NCBI GenBank assembly: GCA_027574665.1
Contig: CM050648.1
Span: 135,780,175 to 135,844,174 of the forward strand
DNA from: Rhynochetos jubatus
Taxonomy: Eukaryota > Chordata > Aves > Eurypygiformes > Rhynochetidae
DNA length: 64,000 nt
Reading direction: 5' to 3'
Position 1 is the first letter of the stretch, and every line of letters starts with the position of its first letter. Positions 35,201 through 47,210 of this stretch are shown in pieces. The translations under genes and the position numbers were made by a program. The notes below the pieces were generated by a model, which saw only the letters and a program-made list of their open reading frames with translations, was not told the origin of the DNA and searched no databases.

Positions 35201-38200
35201 TTCTCTTTGTTAAAAACTTTTATATTCTCTGTTCAAGAGGAACAATTTCCAGCTAGTAATTAATCTGCACTATGGTTCAAGGACAGAATTATTTACTTAC
35301 AATCTTGGAATGCCGGAGATTGAAAACACATTTTCATCAGGATACTAACAATAATGAGAGGGGTAGTGAGGTCTGAACAATTCAGGTGAAATTCTTAAAA
35401 TAGCCACCAAAAATGTGTTTGACTATTTTCCCTTATTAATAAACTGAAGTTTTCACTGGGCTTTAGTATGTCTGTCTCACCCTAAATGAACTTGCCATGA
35501 CCCCAAAGATTACTTTTTTTTTTGTTATTGCAAGCAGTCCCAATGTTCCCATTAATACTAAGAAAAGGTGCAGCATCTCATTATGTGTTTAGATGGAAAT
35601 CTATTCTTCTTTTCCCCACGAATATTTTTTCTAGCATAACATTTTAGAGATCCTGCACTTACTCTTTTCTATTCACAAAGTTCTGAAGAGCTTCTCATTT
35701 GACCTGTGTCTGAATAGCTGAAGGCTGAATTGCACTTTTAACTTTTCCAGATAGCAATTCCTATTTTAAAAACATTTGTTTTTATCTGCTATATACAGTA
35801 TTCACTTTGGAAAGCAAACACTGCAGGAGCAAAAATCCCTCTCAGCAATCTAATTACAGAAAACAAAACCCCTGGTCCAAGAATTCATGCCCCTGTTGTC
35901 TTCCTGGCAGGACAGGCAGAAGTTGTCAGGACCTTAAACCTTTGCACCTTCTTCTGGTAAACTACAAAAAAAAATATGGAAGCACAGGTGTCATTGTAAT
36001 TTGTCATCACGGGAGACAAATCCTAGCAGTTCCAGTAAATTGCTGCCCAATTCTGAGGAGACCAAGATTTTTTATTAGCCTTTTTAAGCTGCAGACCATG
36101 CAAGGAGAAGCACAGACCTGCTGCAGGGACACATCATCTGGGATAACTCTCAGACAACCCGATTTCCACTGATGCAGCACGAAGCAGTGGGACTGAGGGG
36201 AAGAACCAGGGCCAAGGGGTTCAGCCAGTAGCGCATCTGCTCGAACAGCAGAAAGCTGTGTCAGAGCTTTCTGCAATCCCAACCAGCTCTGCACTTTGTA
36301 CAAAGCCTTCCTCCACTCAAGTCAGTAGATTTGTTTGCAACAGGATGAAACTATAAATTACATCATTTGTAAGCTCAGCCAAATAATGTAAACTTGACAG
36401 TCTCTTTCCCTTCACACGTATTTTTAAACAAATTCACCTTGGATATGTTCACATGCTCAGATACCAGAGTGCTCAAGCAATCATACATATGGTACAAATA
36501 CTATCTATAAAGTTAGCTTCTGAACTGGTGTACAAGTATTCATAGGAACCATATTTTGAAGCTACATAATGAACAACAGTGCCAGGCACTTAAAAGTTTA
36601 GCCAATTTGGTAGCAGAAACTGTGTTTATTGTGTACCAGCAATTAACCAATTAGAGTTAAACTCCAGTGTCAAATTTAGCTGAGTCAATACTCCCAGGGA
36701 AATTATCAATATCAATCAATTTTAGAGTAATTTTTTGATTATAAAAACTGGTTAAATCTGAATAATGAATAATTCAAAGTAAGTTCTTTGTTCTTGCAGC
36801 ATACTGAAGTAAAGTGAGAATCTACATTTATTAAATACATTATTCATTGCAAAATTACTCATTCTGTTCTGTCAATACATATCACACAAACAGACTCAAT
36901 TACTAGAATTATGGCTTGAGAAGAAACCTTGTCTGATCTTAGCTTCTAGTTTCAGCAAAATCACTTAGTCAAACATAGGACCTCAAGATAGAGGCTATCA
37001 TTAGGATAATGTGACATATCAAAGAAAATAAATGTGTTCTGAAGAAACCACTTAACCTAACAATACATCTTCAAATAAAAACAATTAAGGCAGCTTAGAA
37101 AACTAAGCGATATGACACAATTGAAATAATAGGCTGTTCTGGATAGAGAAGGGTATTATAAATTTTTGAAGAAGAAGATATTTATTACAGAGTATAAATA
37201 TTGGAGGCATAATATTTTTGAAAACTGATATGAAATGTTGTAATAGAGTAGGAGTCTCTAGTTGGGATTGCAGCCTGAGACTGAGTTACTTTAAAAACAA
37301 TTACAGAAACAATCTTGAAAAATTAACTCTCTGTACTCATTTGTCTTATTCAAATAAGTGAATCAGATACATCAGTACAGATGATCTGTAACAGAGCTGA
37401 TAGAACCCTGTTTTGCAGCAATTTCAACCAATCCAATAAATAGTGAATATGGAAACAAGCATTATTTTTTCAAACCATAAGACATCATTAAAGATTTATT
37501 ATATTTTAAACAGGAGTTGCAGGCACAAGAGTAAAACACATAGACCAAATAGGTATTAATTTCTGAAAAGGCAAGTATTTTCTACCAGTAGGCTTGACAA
37601 TGAGATAATAATTGAAGAAACTCTTATAGCCATGAAATAATTCACAGACATTTCATGTTTTCCTTCAATTTCCGCTTTTGCTGTCCTGTGGTTAGTAAAG
37701 AATTATTTTAAATTTCATTTAAAATCATTACTAAATCTCTAGCATTCAGAATGATGAAATGAGTTTCTCAATATGAAGAGAAGGTGTTTTAAAGAATTAG
37801 AAACCAAAATGCAAGTAAAATGAAATAATATTATATTGCTTAAGAGAAGCACCCTCATATTTGTACTGAGACAATTTCATTCATGATTTTTAATGTCTGT
37901 TACACAGCTCGCTTTCAACTGACTGAGCAACTTTCATTTCATATAATATCATATTATTAATATAATATAGTATTTCTTGAAAGCCAATATTTAACAAAAA
38001 GTAGAATATACACTTGCCAGTGGCTTTATTTGAACTGTAGTATGAAGGTACTTCTCATTAGATCTTACTGGAGGAAGACAATGATATAAAACAAAATTAC
38101 CCAACAGAGAGTATAGTCTAATATCCAAATGCATTTGCACTCAGTTACTAATGCAACCACTGTGGAAGTATTTTTCAGCGCATCAGAAAACCTTCATTAA

Positions 38201-39107
38201 ATTTAGGAGCTGAAAAAAATTACTCTGCATTACAGCATCTGTGCATGATTGTATTTGTATTAACAGACATATCCTGTTATTTAAACCCTTACACAGTAAT
38301 GCCTTACCCTACAAAAGTACCACAAAAATTACTAGATGTATCTACAAAACTGGGAAATACTCTAGCACTGCTTAAGTCAATGCCTGTTTATCCCGAAGTT
38401 TAAATGGAACCAGGGAAAGTAAGATTTAGAAAAATTAGCAGTAGATAGATCCCTCTGTATTAAACATATCTTAATATCAAGCTTTTCTTGTGAAACTTTA
38501 CTAAAATCTCAAACTTAGCTGTTGCTAGGGAAAAAACACAGTATCAGCTCCATCTTATCTGAGGTGAGTAAATAAATAAATAAGTAGATAGACCAATAAA
38601 TCAATCAATAAATGAACGCTGAAATATTTCAAGCCAGCTCATATCATGGAAAATCCAGAGGCTATTCTGATAAATATGTAAATCAAAAAATTTCAATCTG
38701 CAGTTGCTATTTTAAAAATTAGGAGTTCAAGTGCTAGGCTTGAAGGAACAGAGAATAAACAACGAAAAACATCAGATGAGGAAAATGCAATTAAAAAAAT
38801 ATTGTAAACCAGCCAAAATCATATAGTCCTAATTGAATGAGCATAGGAAAGATACTGTGACAGACAGACACGTACTATTAGAAGCAACACACTTCATTTT
38901 GTACAACGTGTTCCCTTGGCTTGTCAGTGTGTAAAGAATAAACACCAAGCAGGAGTCTTATTCACCAGATAAAGAATTGTGTTATAGTTGAATTGATTAA
39001 CCGCTAACTGAAGAATTTGATCCAGGAAGCTGAAGATGCTTGGAAACTGGATGAGTAAAATGAGAAGAACAATTTTAAAATATTTTAGAATAATTATAGT
39101 CTAGGGG
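32263..39107. other. Unique AT-rich noncoding DNA
   Basis: Nearly 7 kb without a recognisable gene or repeat. Overlapping frames at 35807-36172 (plus, 121 codons) and 36007-36303 (minus, 98 codons) look like chance. From about 36.7 kb rightward the sequence becomes strongly AT-rich and the plus strand A-rich. A TAAA-type repeat lies at 38568-38613. Confidence 0.55.
38568..38613. repeat. Degenerate (TAAA)n / (CAAT)n simple repeat
   Basis: Starts as AAATAAATAAATAAG and grades through TAGATAGACCAATAAA to TCAATCAATAAATGAA. It is an old, mutated tetranucleotide tract. Confidence 0.85.
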
Positions 39108-39168
39108 AAAAAAAAAAACCCACCACCAAAAAAACAAACCACAAACAAACCCAAAACCAACCAAACAA
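39108..39168. repeat. A/C low-complexity tract
   Basis: Eleven As are followed by about 50 bases made almost only of A and C (CCACC, AAACAAACC, CCAACC). It lies about 100 bases left of the old CR1 piece and is not its tail, since that element runs on the plus strand and starts after it. Confidence 0.9.
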
Positions 39169-39269
39169 GGGTAAAGGTAGGGAAATAAACATTAAAACAT
39201 TGTTTTCTCAAAAACAATTTTTTCACTAAGAAAACTAGTGGAACTTTATCTATATACTATTGCTATAAG

Positions 39270-40080
39270 ATAGGTATATAGCTGTATGGAAAAAAAGTGA
39301 CAGCCAATGGCTCATTTTCAAACTAGAAGAATATGCTTGAGAAGGTCTCAGCACAGTTGAAGTCATTAATAACTCAGTGGAACAGGAAATAGTCCTAAAA
39401 CTTGGGCAAAGCATGGAAGTGGAAGAGACCGCAAGCAATTTGAAAGAGAAGATTCAAAGTAACTGTGATAAATTAGTGGGAGGGGGGGAAGGAATTAAAG
39501 GATGAAATTTTATAAAGTGAAAAGTTCTGCATTAGGAGAGAAACTCAAATATACAGTATCAAAAGGGAAGGCTGGAAAAGAAAGGACTGGGTAAGTTGGA
39601 TCACAGACTGAATATGAGTCAACGGCAGACGAAGGTTTCAAAACAGAATAATATAATTCTGTGTTTATTAAAAAGAAAGCTCTACATAAAACATGGAAGG
39701 AAATTATCCCACTCTACTAATGACTGGTAAAGCCTCAGCTACATCTGGTTTTGTCTCTCAGTTTTAAGAAAGACGTGGTAAACTGGAAAGAGTCCTGAGG
39801 AGAACAAAGAACAAGGGGAAATTTATAAAATGTGACCTATCAGGAAAAAACACTGAAGACAGAATGATAAATATCAGCCAATGTTGACTTTAAAAATTTT
39901 AAAGTCATCACTTATCCTGTTTCCACCAAAGGATGGCAAAAAGTAATCAGCTTCATGTGTGACAGAAGACTTACATTAGGTATTAGGAAAAGCCTTTCTA
40001 GCTGTTAGAAGAAAGCTTACACAGGGAGACAGGCCCCCTTAAGGTGGGTGCAAGAAGACTGGTAGGGGAAATCACCACAG
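39270..40080 (+). mobile_element. Ancient CR1 ORF2 to 3' region
   Basis: A very old CR1 copy on the plus strand. Its parts follow ORF2 order: CCAATGGCTCATTTTCAAAC (codes the NGS-x-S-x-W region), GTCATTAATAACTC (FINDL region), GATAAATTAGTGG then GATGAAATTTTATAAAGTGA and AAAGTTCTGCATTAGGAGAG (MKFN[10 protein letters not shown]), GATCACAGACTGAATATGAG (DHRLNMS), GCCTCAGCTACATCTGG (RPQLEY), AAGAAAGACGTGGTAAACTG (KKDVDKLE), AAATGTGACCTATCAGG (NMTYE) and TTAGGTATTAGGAAAAGCCT (3' of ORF2). There are many substitutions and gaps and no frame of useful length remains. It resembles the older L3-like CR1 lineages more than the avian copies at 6.4 and 17.6 kb. Confidence 0.8.
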
Positions 40081-43000
40081 CATTACTGTGTTATGAAGCA
40101 AAATGCAAGCTGAAAATTAAATAAGGAAAATGAATGCAATGGGGATTGGAGGAGGGAGACCAGAGAATAGCCTCTTTCACTAAGCCTCAGTCTGCCATGT
40201 CAAATACTCATGGCTAATCCTCTGCTGCTTAAAATCAGTACAGCTGCAATGGCTGAAAGTTTTTCTTGGTCTGTATCATCAGGTGGCATCAGACCTTGTC
40301 CTTTGTCTACGAAATGAATAGTGTGAAAGGCTTTTAACAAAAGACAGCTGTGGACAACTTCGGATGACAGCCTTGCACTAGTGGCCAGTTTCCTTCTGTC
40401 TTAAGAGAGTTAAGTTTCATGAGAGGCTGTGCTTCTACATCAGGCAAGTACCCTACTAGGTATTTAACTGTCTTTTACTCTGCTACAACTGTGGTTACAT
40501 CTAGCAATGTACCTCCTGTCCTTCCATTACACAGACTATCCAGGTTTATGGTAGGTTCGTAGCAATCAAATGCATCGGGCAGGAAAATGACAGTAGCGGC
40601 AAGACATGTCAAAACTCACCAAATGACGCATAAGGCTATTAAATTTGTAACCCTGCAACTGCATGAGAAATATTTATTTGCCTCCATCTTGGTATTCTGG
40701 ACAAGCAGATCTGTTTGGGTTTGTAAATAGTCTGGTTAAAATGAGATGTTTTTCTTAGTAGCTGATTTTAAAGTTTCCTCTTGTGATGAAATTTTCTTGT
40801 TGTTTTACAGATAAAAATCAAATATATTTTTAAAAGACTGTCTACATCCATGGGGGCAGAATAATATTTTGACAGAGGAAATGCCAATGTTTCAATGGTT
40901 CTCGGCCAAAGTTACTCACCAAGGTATGGGAGGTGGTGGGGGAAGGTCAGGCCATTGGATTTACGTGCATTTTGGCTAAGTTTCTTCCTGGCTTGAGAAG
41001 GTTATTTGGGGACTATTGGCTTCAATGAACACAGTTATTGTCTGTGATTCTCTTTGGATAATCAGTTTGCTTAGTGCATATACAAATGTGGAAACCTTTT
41101 TTTTCAAAGAGAGAATGCTTGACAATCTCACCAGTGCTCATTTCTTCTTATTCTCCTGCTCTGGGCTATGGTCACTGCTGAAGTGTTACAGCAAGCACAC
41201 TGCAGTGCAGGATGCTTTTTGGCTGACAGCAGCTCCAGTCAGGATCTCCTCAGAAGTAAAAACGTTACCCAGTACAGCAAGTAGTATCATCATGAGGTGA
41301 CTCACCTTCTACAGAAGAGCTGTTGGTAGGATTGATTTTCATGTTGCCGCTCTGTATGGTATTGGTCAGCTGCTCCTCAGCCTCAAAACTGACATGGCCC
41401 ATGGTGGCACCTGGCTAGTTCTCCTGACACATAGCAGGATCTGACTACTGAAACTGCCAGACTATAAAAGCCTTACTCAAAAACTCAGCTGCCTGGTGTT
41501 GAGTCCCACCCTGCCCCGACACAAAACCTCCCTCTGTCCCCACTTGACCTAGTACATTAGAGATGATGAGAGGGTTTTTGTCAGATGCTTCACCAGATGC
41601 TGCCAGATGATGTCAGATGCCTTGCCAGAGTTTACCCTGCAGCTGTTGGGCTGTTGCAGCTCCTTCTCTAACCTGTAACAGACAGTAAAACTTGGGGCAT
41701 CGAAGTGCAACACAAGCACAACAACAACAGAGAAAACAGACTGACAATTTCTTAAAGCATTCCATCTAAGAGCAGAAAACGACTATAAAAAAGCACTGAA
41801 GCACTGCATCAGCAAAAGGTTCAGAGATAAAATAAACACTGTAAACATAATACAGCCTTTCATAGTAGGAGAAAACTGAGGGAGGAGGAACAGTACAGCC
41901 TTTACTGTTTTGACTGGCATCACTGCTTGTCTCCCTCTGACAGGTTGCCAGGTTAAGGTTTTGTTTTGAATCAGTCATTTCTCTTTGAACAGTGGCAACT
42001 GTTACCATTGTTACCCCGTTACACTGAATATAAAACAAAATTTCCACCAGCAGCTTTCCTACCATATGTTTATTCTAGGAGGCAGCAGGCATCGAGGATT
42101 TGGTAGCAATCACAGTGAGGAAACATTTGCAGGACCTGTCTCAACAAAATAATTACCTCGATCACAGTAATATCATACAGAAGAAGACACTGAATTCACA
42201 ACTCTTGTCCATTAGATCTAAACTAAGAAATATAATAATATCAGGATTTTTTTTTCTCTTCTAATTGTAAGGTTGTTATTTCAAGAATCATCCTTCTAAA
42301 GAGTAAAGTATACACTTGAGGTATTAGTACTGAAATGCTGTTGAGCATGTTTTAACTGCAAAATTATTTAACAGATTTTCTTGAAACACACTTTGCTTTG
42401 TCTCCACAAGAAATCTAGCCACATCCTGGTTAAAGCAGTTTCACACAGAAAAGTGATATGAGGGGCTTAAAACAGGGTTTCATATAAGCACAGCTTTAAT
42501 TATGAAGACATTTTTTTAACGGCTCTGCAACTATCCGATTTCCTAATGACTTACGGAAAACATTTTCTAATGAGGTGATGCGACTCCTTTGCACTGTCAA
42601 TGTAGTTTTTTCCTCTTATTCCTTTAGATATGAAGAACTAGATATACTGAAATCAATGAAATCTCTCTTTATAAGAATACCTTTACAGTTAAATCAGGTT
42701 ATTACTACAGTGCTTTTTAGTTCAATAATGTAGTTCAATAAACAACTAGTGCTCCCTCTTTGTCTAATTTCCTAGAATGAACATCAAGGTACCAGTGAGC
42801 TCTCACTCCTAAACAAATTTGCCTAAATATTTGGTAAGATAGCTAGAAGTTATTAGAAGTGGTTCAGAATACACTACCCATATGGCTTCCTGGACTTAAA
42901 AAAGCTGAAGTCTGATGTAATGTTACAGGCATCGGATGATAGTTTATTAATAACAGCTTGTATTTTTGAAAGAACCTGGAAGAGTTAGACTCCCAAATCC

Positions 43001-46000
43001 AACTGCCCTTTAAAGGGAAATTCTTGCTAAATCCCATAGGTTCTTTTGAAATCCCAGGCATCATTAAAAAGTAGGAGAGGAGAAAGATACATCATTTTGA
43101 CCTTAAAAGGAATCTAGTGTCAATGTCAGCTGCTTGATATTGAATGAATGAGGTTTTGGGGTTTTTTTTAATGAATGAGAACGCCTGGTCTTCTTCAATC
43201 CTAGAACCCAGATAACATTCACATTCACCATTTTGTAGGTAAAATAAACTTCTTATATCAAAGCACTGTATTATTTCACAGGTATTTAGATAATCACCTT
43301 TGACGTGTTTAGCTCCATTTCATTATTTGAACATTAGCAGGAAGAGTTTTTATGTGTGAGATTTATGTCATGCTCAGACCATTTTTAAAGATTAAGAGAT
43401 TAGAATGTGAAGAAAGAAGAGTTTTTAGAATGTAAGACAAACAAGGCAAGGATGGGGGAAGTTGTGCCTTTTATGAAGTATAAATGTAGGGTACCATTAC
43501 AAAAATAAGTATACAAGAGAATAACCCAAAAGTATAATCAGCCAAATTTCATTGTTAGGGAATGGACCTGGCCTAGTAGGGTTTACCTGTCCTTGTTTTA
43601 GCAAGTAATTGGTCATTTCACAGTGCCAAGTGATTTCTCTGGGCATGGAAGTTGTTGCCTTCAGTGTTTTAGCTGGAGGGAACTAGCTATTAAGAAAAAT
43701 GACTAGGAAAACAGATTTAGAAATAAATGAAAAGATTGTGTCAGAAAGGGCCAGTCTCCACTTTTCATGGAAAACAATACAAGACAGGAACTCTTTTTTT
43801 CCCTATTTACCCCCCAATTCCCTCTACGTATTTGTTTTCAAGCTCCCAGACTACATTTGGAAAAATATCACAGAAAAAATAAGAGGAGGCAAGAGAGGAA
43901 GAATCCATAATAGATGTTAAGATATGCACAGAAAAACACGCAAGTGAAAAACACAAATTATATTCAAGGTTTTTGAGTTGTTTTATTTTATTGACTTGTG
44001 CTGAAGGCTAACAAGCTTTTCATTACATCACATTATGTGTAATTGAAGTGTGCTACATTTGCAGATTCTGAACAACTGATGTGGTGAAGCAAGCTGTTGG
44101 AAAATATGTATAAAGACATTTGGGCTGAAGTATTTGTATCTTTTCACTTAATAATGTTCAGTTACATAAAATCTGACAGCTTCCTTATGAAAACTATGAA
44201 GTGATGTAGGACACACTGCCTCAAGAACTCCTCAAATATAAAATAAACTGTATGTAAAGAGGACTCACGTCGCTCTCTCAATAAAATGTTCACATCTTTT
44301 GACCGAAACAAAGAAGCTGTATAAAGTTAGCTACATGTCCCAGCAATCAAGGGAAGGAATTGGAAAATAACCCTGCCAACTGAAACTGCAGGAGTTCTTT
44401 TGGCCAATGTAGTGTCAACACAGTGTCACTTTGGCCAACCAAGTGGCTAATGGAACAACAGAAGAAAAATACCTAGAGTTGTTGAAAGTGCCCATGAATA
44501 GATTAGGGCCATATTTTCTGAAGGCAGAAACCCTTTTCAAGCAGACAAAAGAATCAGCATGAATTATACACCTGTGTTTGCCAAAATGCCACATGTAAAT
44601 ATCTGAAGGCCAGTGGATGGGAAGAAAAACAAAAAAAATGTCCAGCCCCCACATTTTCAGAGAAAAAAGTACGAGAAATTTCATTTTCTCCACCATTCTG
44701 GAGGTCAAAACTTCCAAACATACAATTGAAAAATCTATGGAACTGTCGTGCATTATACAAACTCTCAGCTTGGATCCACACTGGCAATTGCACATAAGGA
44801 AATCTAATCTCTATGTTCAGTGTTAATAGTTGCATTTGCAAATATAAGCACAAGTTTTCATATGAATAAACCAACCATTAAAGACAGGAGGGCAAAAGTG
44901 ATCACAAAGTGCCAGAAGCTTCTACTGCAGAATTCTTCTACAAGTTGAGGATCTGCTACTAACATTGGGAGAGAAATAACATCTACCAAAGCCAGTAACC
45001 CTTCTTGCAACTACTTAACTGGAGGGCTGCCACCTAAATATCCCATGTAGGTGAGATGGTAGAAATCCCTGCATGCTTACCTGGATTTAAGGGATGAAAC
45101 TAAACATGACTTTAATCTTTTATTTTAAATTTATTCCTACTTTGGTGGACCTCCTATACCTTCCCAAGCCCCTTAAATGAAATGGAAAATCTTTGACTGT
45201 CAGAAGACATCTGGCAGACTTAACAAAATGCACTGATGGTGTTCAATGACATTTGCTCCACAGAGAAGCATTACTTAGCTCTGTTCAGAATAAGCCCACT
45301 GTTCAGTCAGCTGGAACGAGCAAAGATGTCTGAAGAAATCAGAAATGTGACAAATACGTATTGCCCTCAGATGAATCAAAAATGGCCTTTCCTGGCAAAA
45401 AGCCAAGCATCCAAAGAAAAAGGATTGCCAGCTGAAGATTGTATATCTCTCTCAAAGTATTTCTATAGGGACATTTCTTTGGATCAGGGTGATTGGCAGG
45501 AGAACATTTGTCAGCATAAACTCTACATCCACAAGCACCTTTCTGAGAAGTGGCAGCCAAATTGGCTTTGTGGCTTGCATGAGATTTACATTGAATAACT
45601 CTGCTGCCAAATCAAAATTCTTGACTTTGTACACTCTCTAAGGGGGCTGTTTCTTGAACTGCAGGGAATCAATTGTTTATATCCTTTTATGGTAAATTAT
45701 AATATTTCTACAAATAATTTAACATCTTGTCACAGAAGAAAAACTATCATTGATATGATTCAGGCTTGACAAACGTTCTTCAATAAAATAACAAACCAAA
45801 TATACAAGGAAGCATTCGGAGAAAATGACCACTTAAAATGGCCTCTACCTGAGCGCCTGAGGGACTGATTTTGTAAGATTCAAACTGTCATAACCATTCA
45901 GGAGAGCTTTAAACTAAGAGGCCCAAGGAAGAAGATTGGAAAAGAGTTATGTCCAAACCTGATTTTATTACAGAGGCGAAAGAAAAGCAGTTTAAATGGT

Positions 46001-46649
46001 ACAGTAAAAAGAAAGAAAAAAAATCAGCAGAAGCAGCAAACTGTAAGCAGAGAATAGAGGAACAGTCACAGATACAGTTCAGTTACTGAAAGGATTATAC
46101 ATGAACAAGTTGAAGCGGGTGAGGTAACAGAAAGGCAGCTTAGCTGTCTGGAAACGAATGAAAGGTGGCAAGGTTACAAACCAGAGGAAGTGGAACCAAT
46201 AGAGCGGGACATGAAATCAGATAGTAGAGCCGTAACAAGAGATGGTGGAGTATCAGTCATGATTGGAACGTGGATATTGAAATACATAATACTCTTCTAA
46301 AGGCTAGAAATAAAATCAGGATTAGAATGCTGCCATATTTTAATAAAGACCACTTCTGCAAGTAAATATTTGTAATAACAAGGATAAAACTGAAGCTTTT
46401 AAGGTCAACATCAATTTGAATGACGGGTTGTAAAATGAACTAGGGTCAGAAGTTTGCCATCACCTCACATGGGTCATATTTGAACCTGGATGAGGACCTC
46501 ATTAATATTTTGTTGGAAAGAAAATGTCTATCAGAAATTGTATCATTGTGTGGACCCATAAAGTTCCCAGACACGGTTTGGAAAAAACACGCTACCAAAT
46601 ATGGTAGGACCGATTTATTCCTGAATGTGATAGCCAACATATTTCTTCA
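40081..46649. other. Unique noncoding DNA
   Basis: I recognise no gene. Frames at 44415-44795 (minus, 126 codons), 45236-45598 (plus, 120 codons) and 41766-42065 (minus) have no family features. A degenerate CAGATG-type repeat lies at 41580-41630. The stretch about 45890-46280 might be the 5' part of the old CR1 that follows (see findings). Confidence 0.5.
41580..41630. repeat. Degenerate CAGATG-type tandem repeat
   Basis: Four imperfect units built on CAGATGCT/CAGATGAT/CAGATGCC spaced 11-17 bases apart, ending CTTGCCAGAG. It appears to be a local slippage array. Confidence 0.7.
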
Positions 46650-47210
46650 CCAAGTCTACTGTGACTAATAAGTACCATTATAAAAAGGGTTCTGGTCAGT
46701 TGGAAATGTCAGATCAAGCAAAAGACCTGGGCATAGAACTTAATCACAAGACTACTATGAGTCACCAGTATGATGATAAAGTGCAGTGTGATACTAGCCC
46801 ACAGCATAAGCAAACTATTTCTAATAACATTAATGTCATTATACAAGGTAACAATAAACAGCAGACAGTGGTCTGTGTTCTTTTGTTTACAAAGATGAAC
46901 TCAGACCAGAACAGGTAGAAAGAAGCACTAGTCATCCTTGTAGGGAGCTGAGAGTCCACTTTGAGAGGACTATAGGACCATGCTGGGAGGGGAATAAAGT
47001 GGCCTCAACTAATTTAGGCAAGAAAAATGAGCAAGTTTCCTTACAATCAGCTCCATAAAGTCTTGAAACAGCCTCCTAAAAGAAGTGCAGGAGGAAAAGT
47101 TAATTCATTGGCTAATGATGAAGGATAATGAGGTTTAGAATGGGATTATATGATGCAGTTCATCCTCAGTGCAGAAGACTGAAGACTATGATCCAGTAAA
47201 ATCTTTATCT
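46650..47210 (+). mobile_element. Ancient CR1 ORF2 to 3' region
   Basis: The plus strand near 46690-46785 encodes SDQAKDLGIELNHKTTMSHQ then YDDKV, matching the CR1 ORF2 block that runs KDLGVxVDHKLNMSxQCDxV. A later stretch (AACAGCCTCCTAAAAGAAGT, then a G-rich run ending AATGGGATTATATGATGCAG) loosely follows the CR1 region from 'one finds N-C-L-P' to the 3' UTR. The copy is highly decayed. It may lack the middle of the C-terminal domain. Confidence 0.65.

Noticed and set aside
35807-36303. Overlapping 121- and 98-codon frames on opposite strands
   Set aside because: They overlap antisense without motifs, which points to a stop-poor stretch and not to genes.
44415-44874. Two overlapping minus-strand frames and one plus-strand frame
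   Set aside because: Three frames share the same DNA and none shows a domain. They are treated as chance.
45236-45598. 120-codon plus-strand frame
   Set aside because: It has no recognisable motif, and antisense frames of similar size overlap it.
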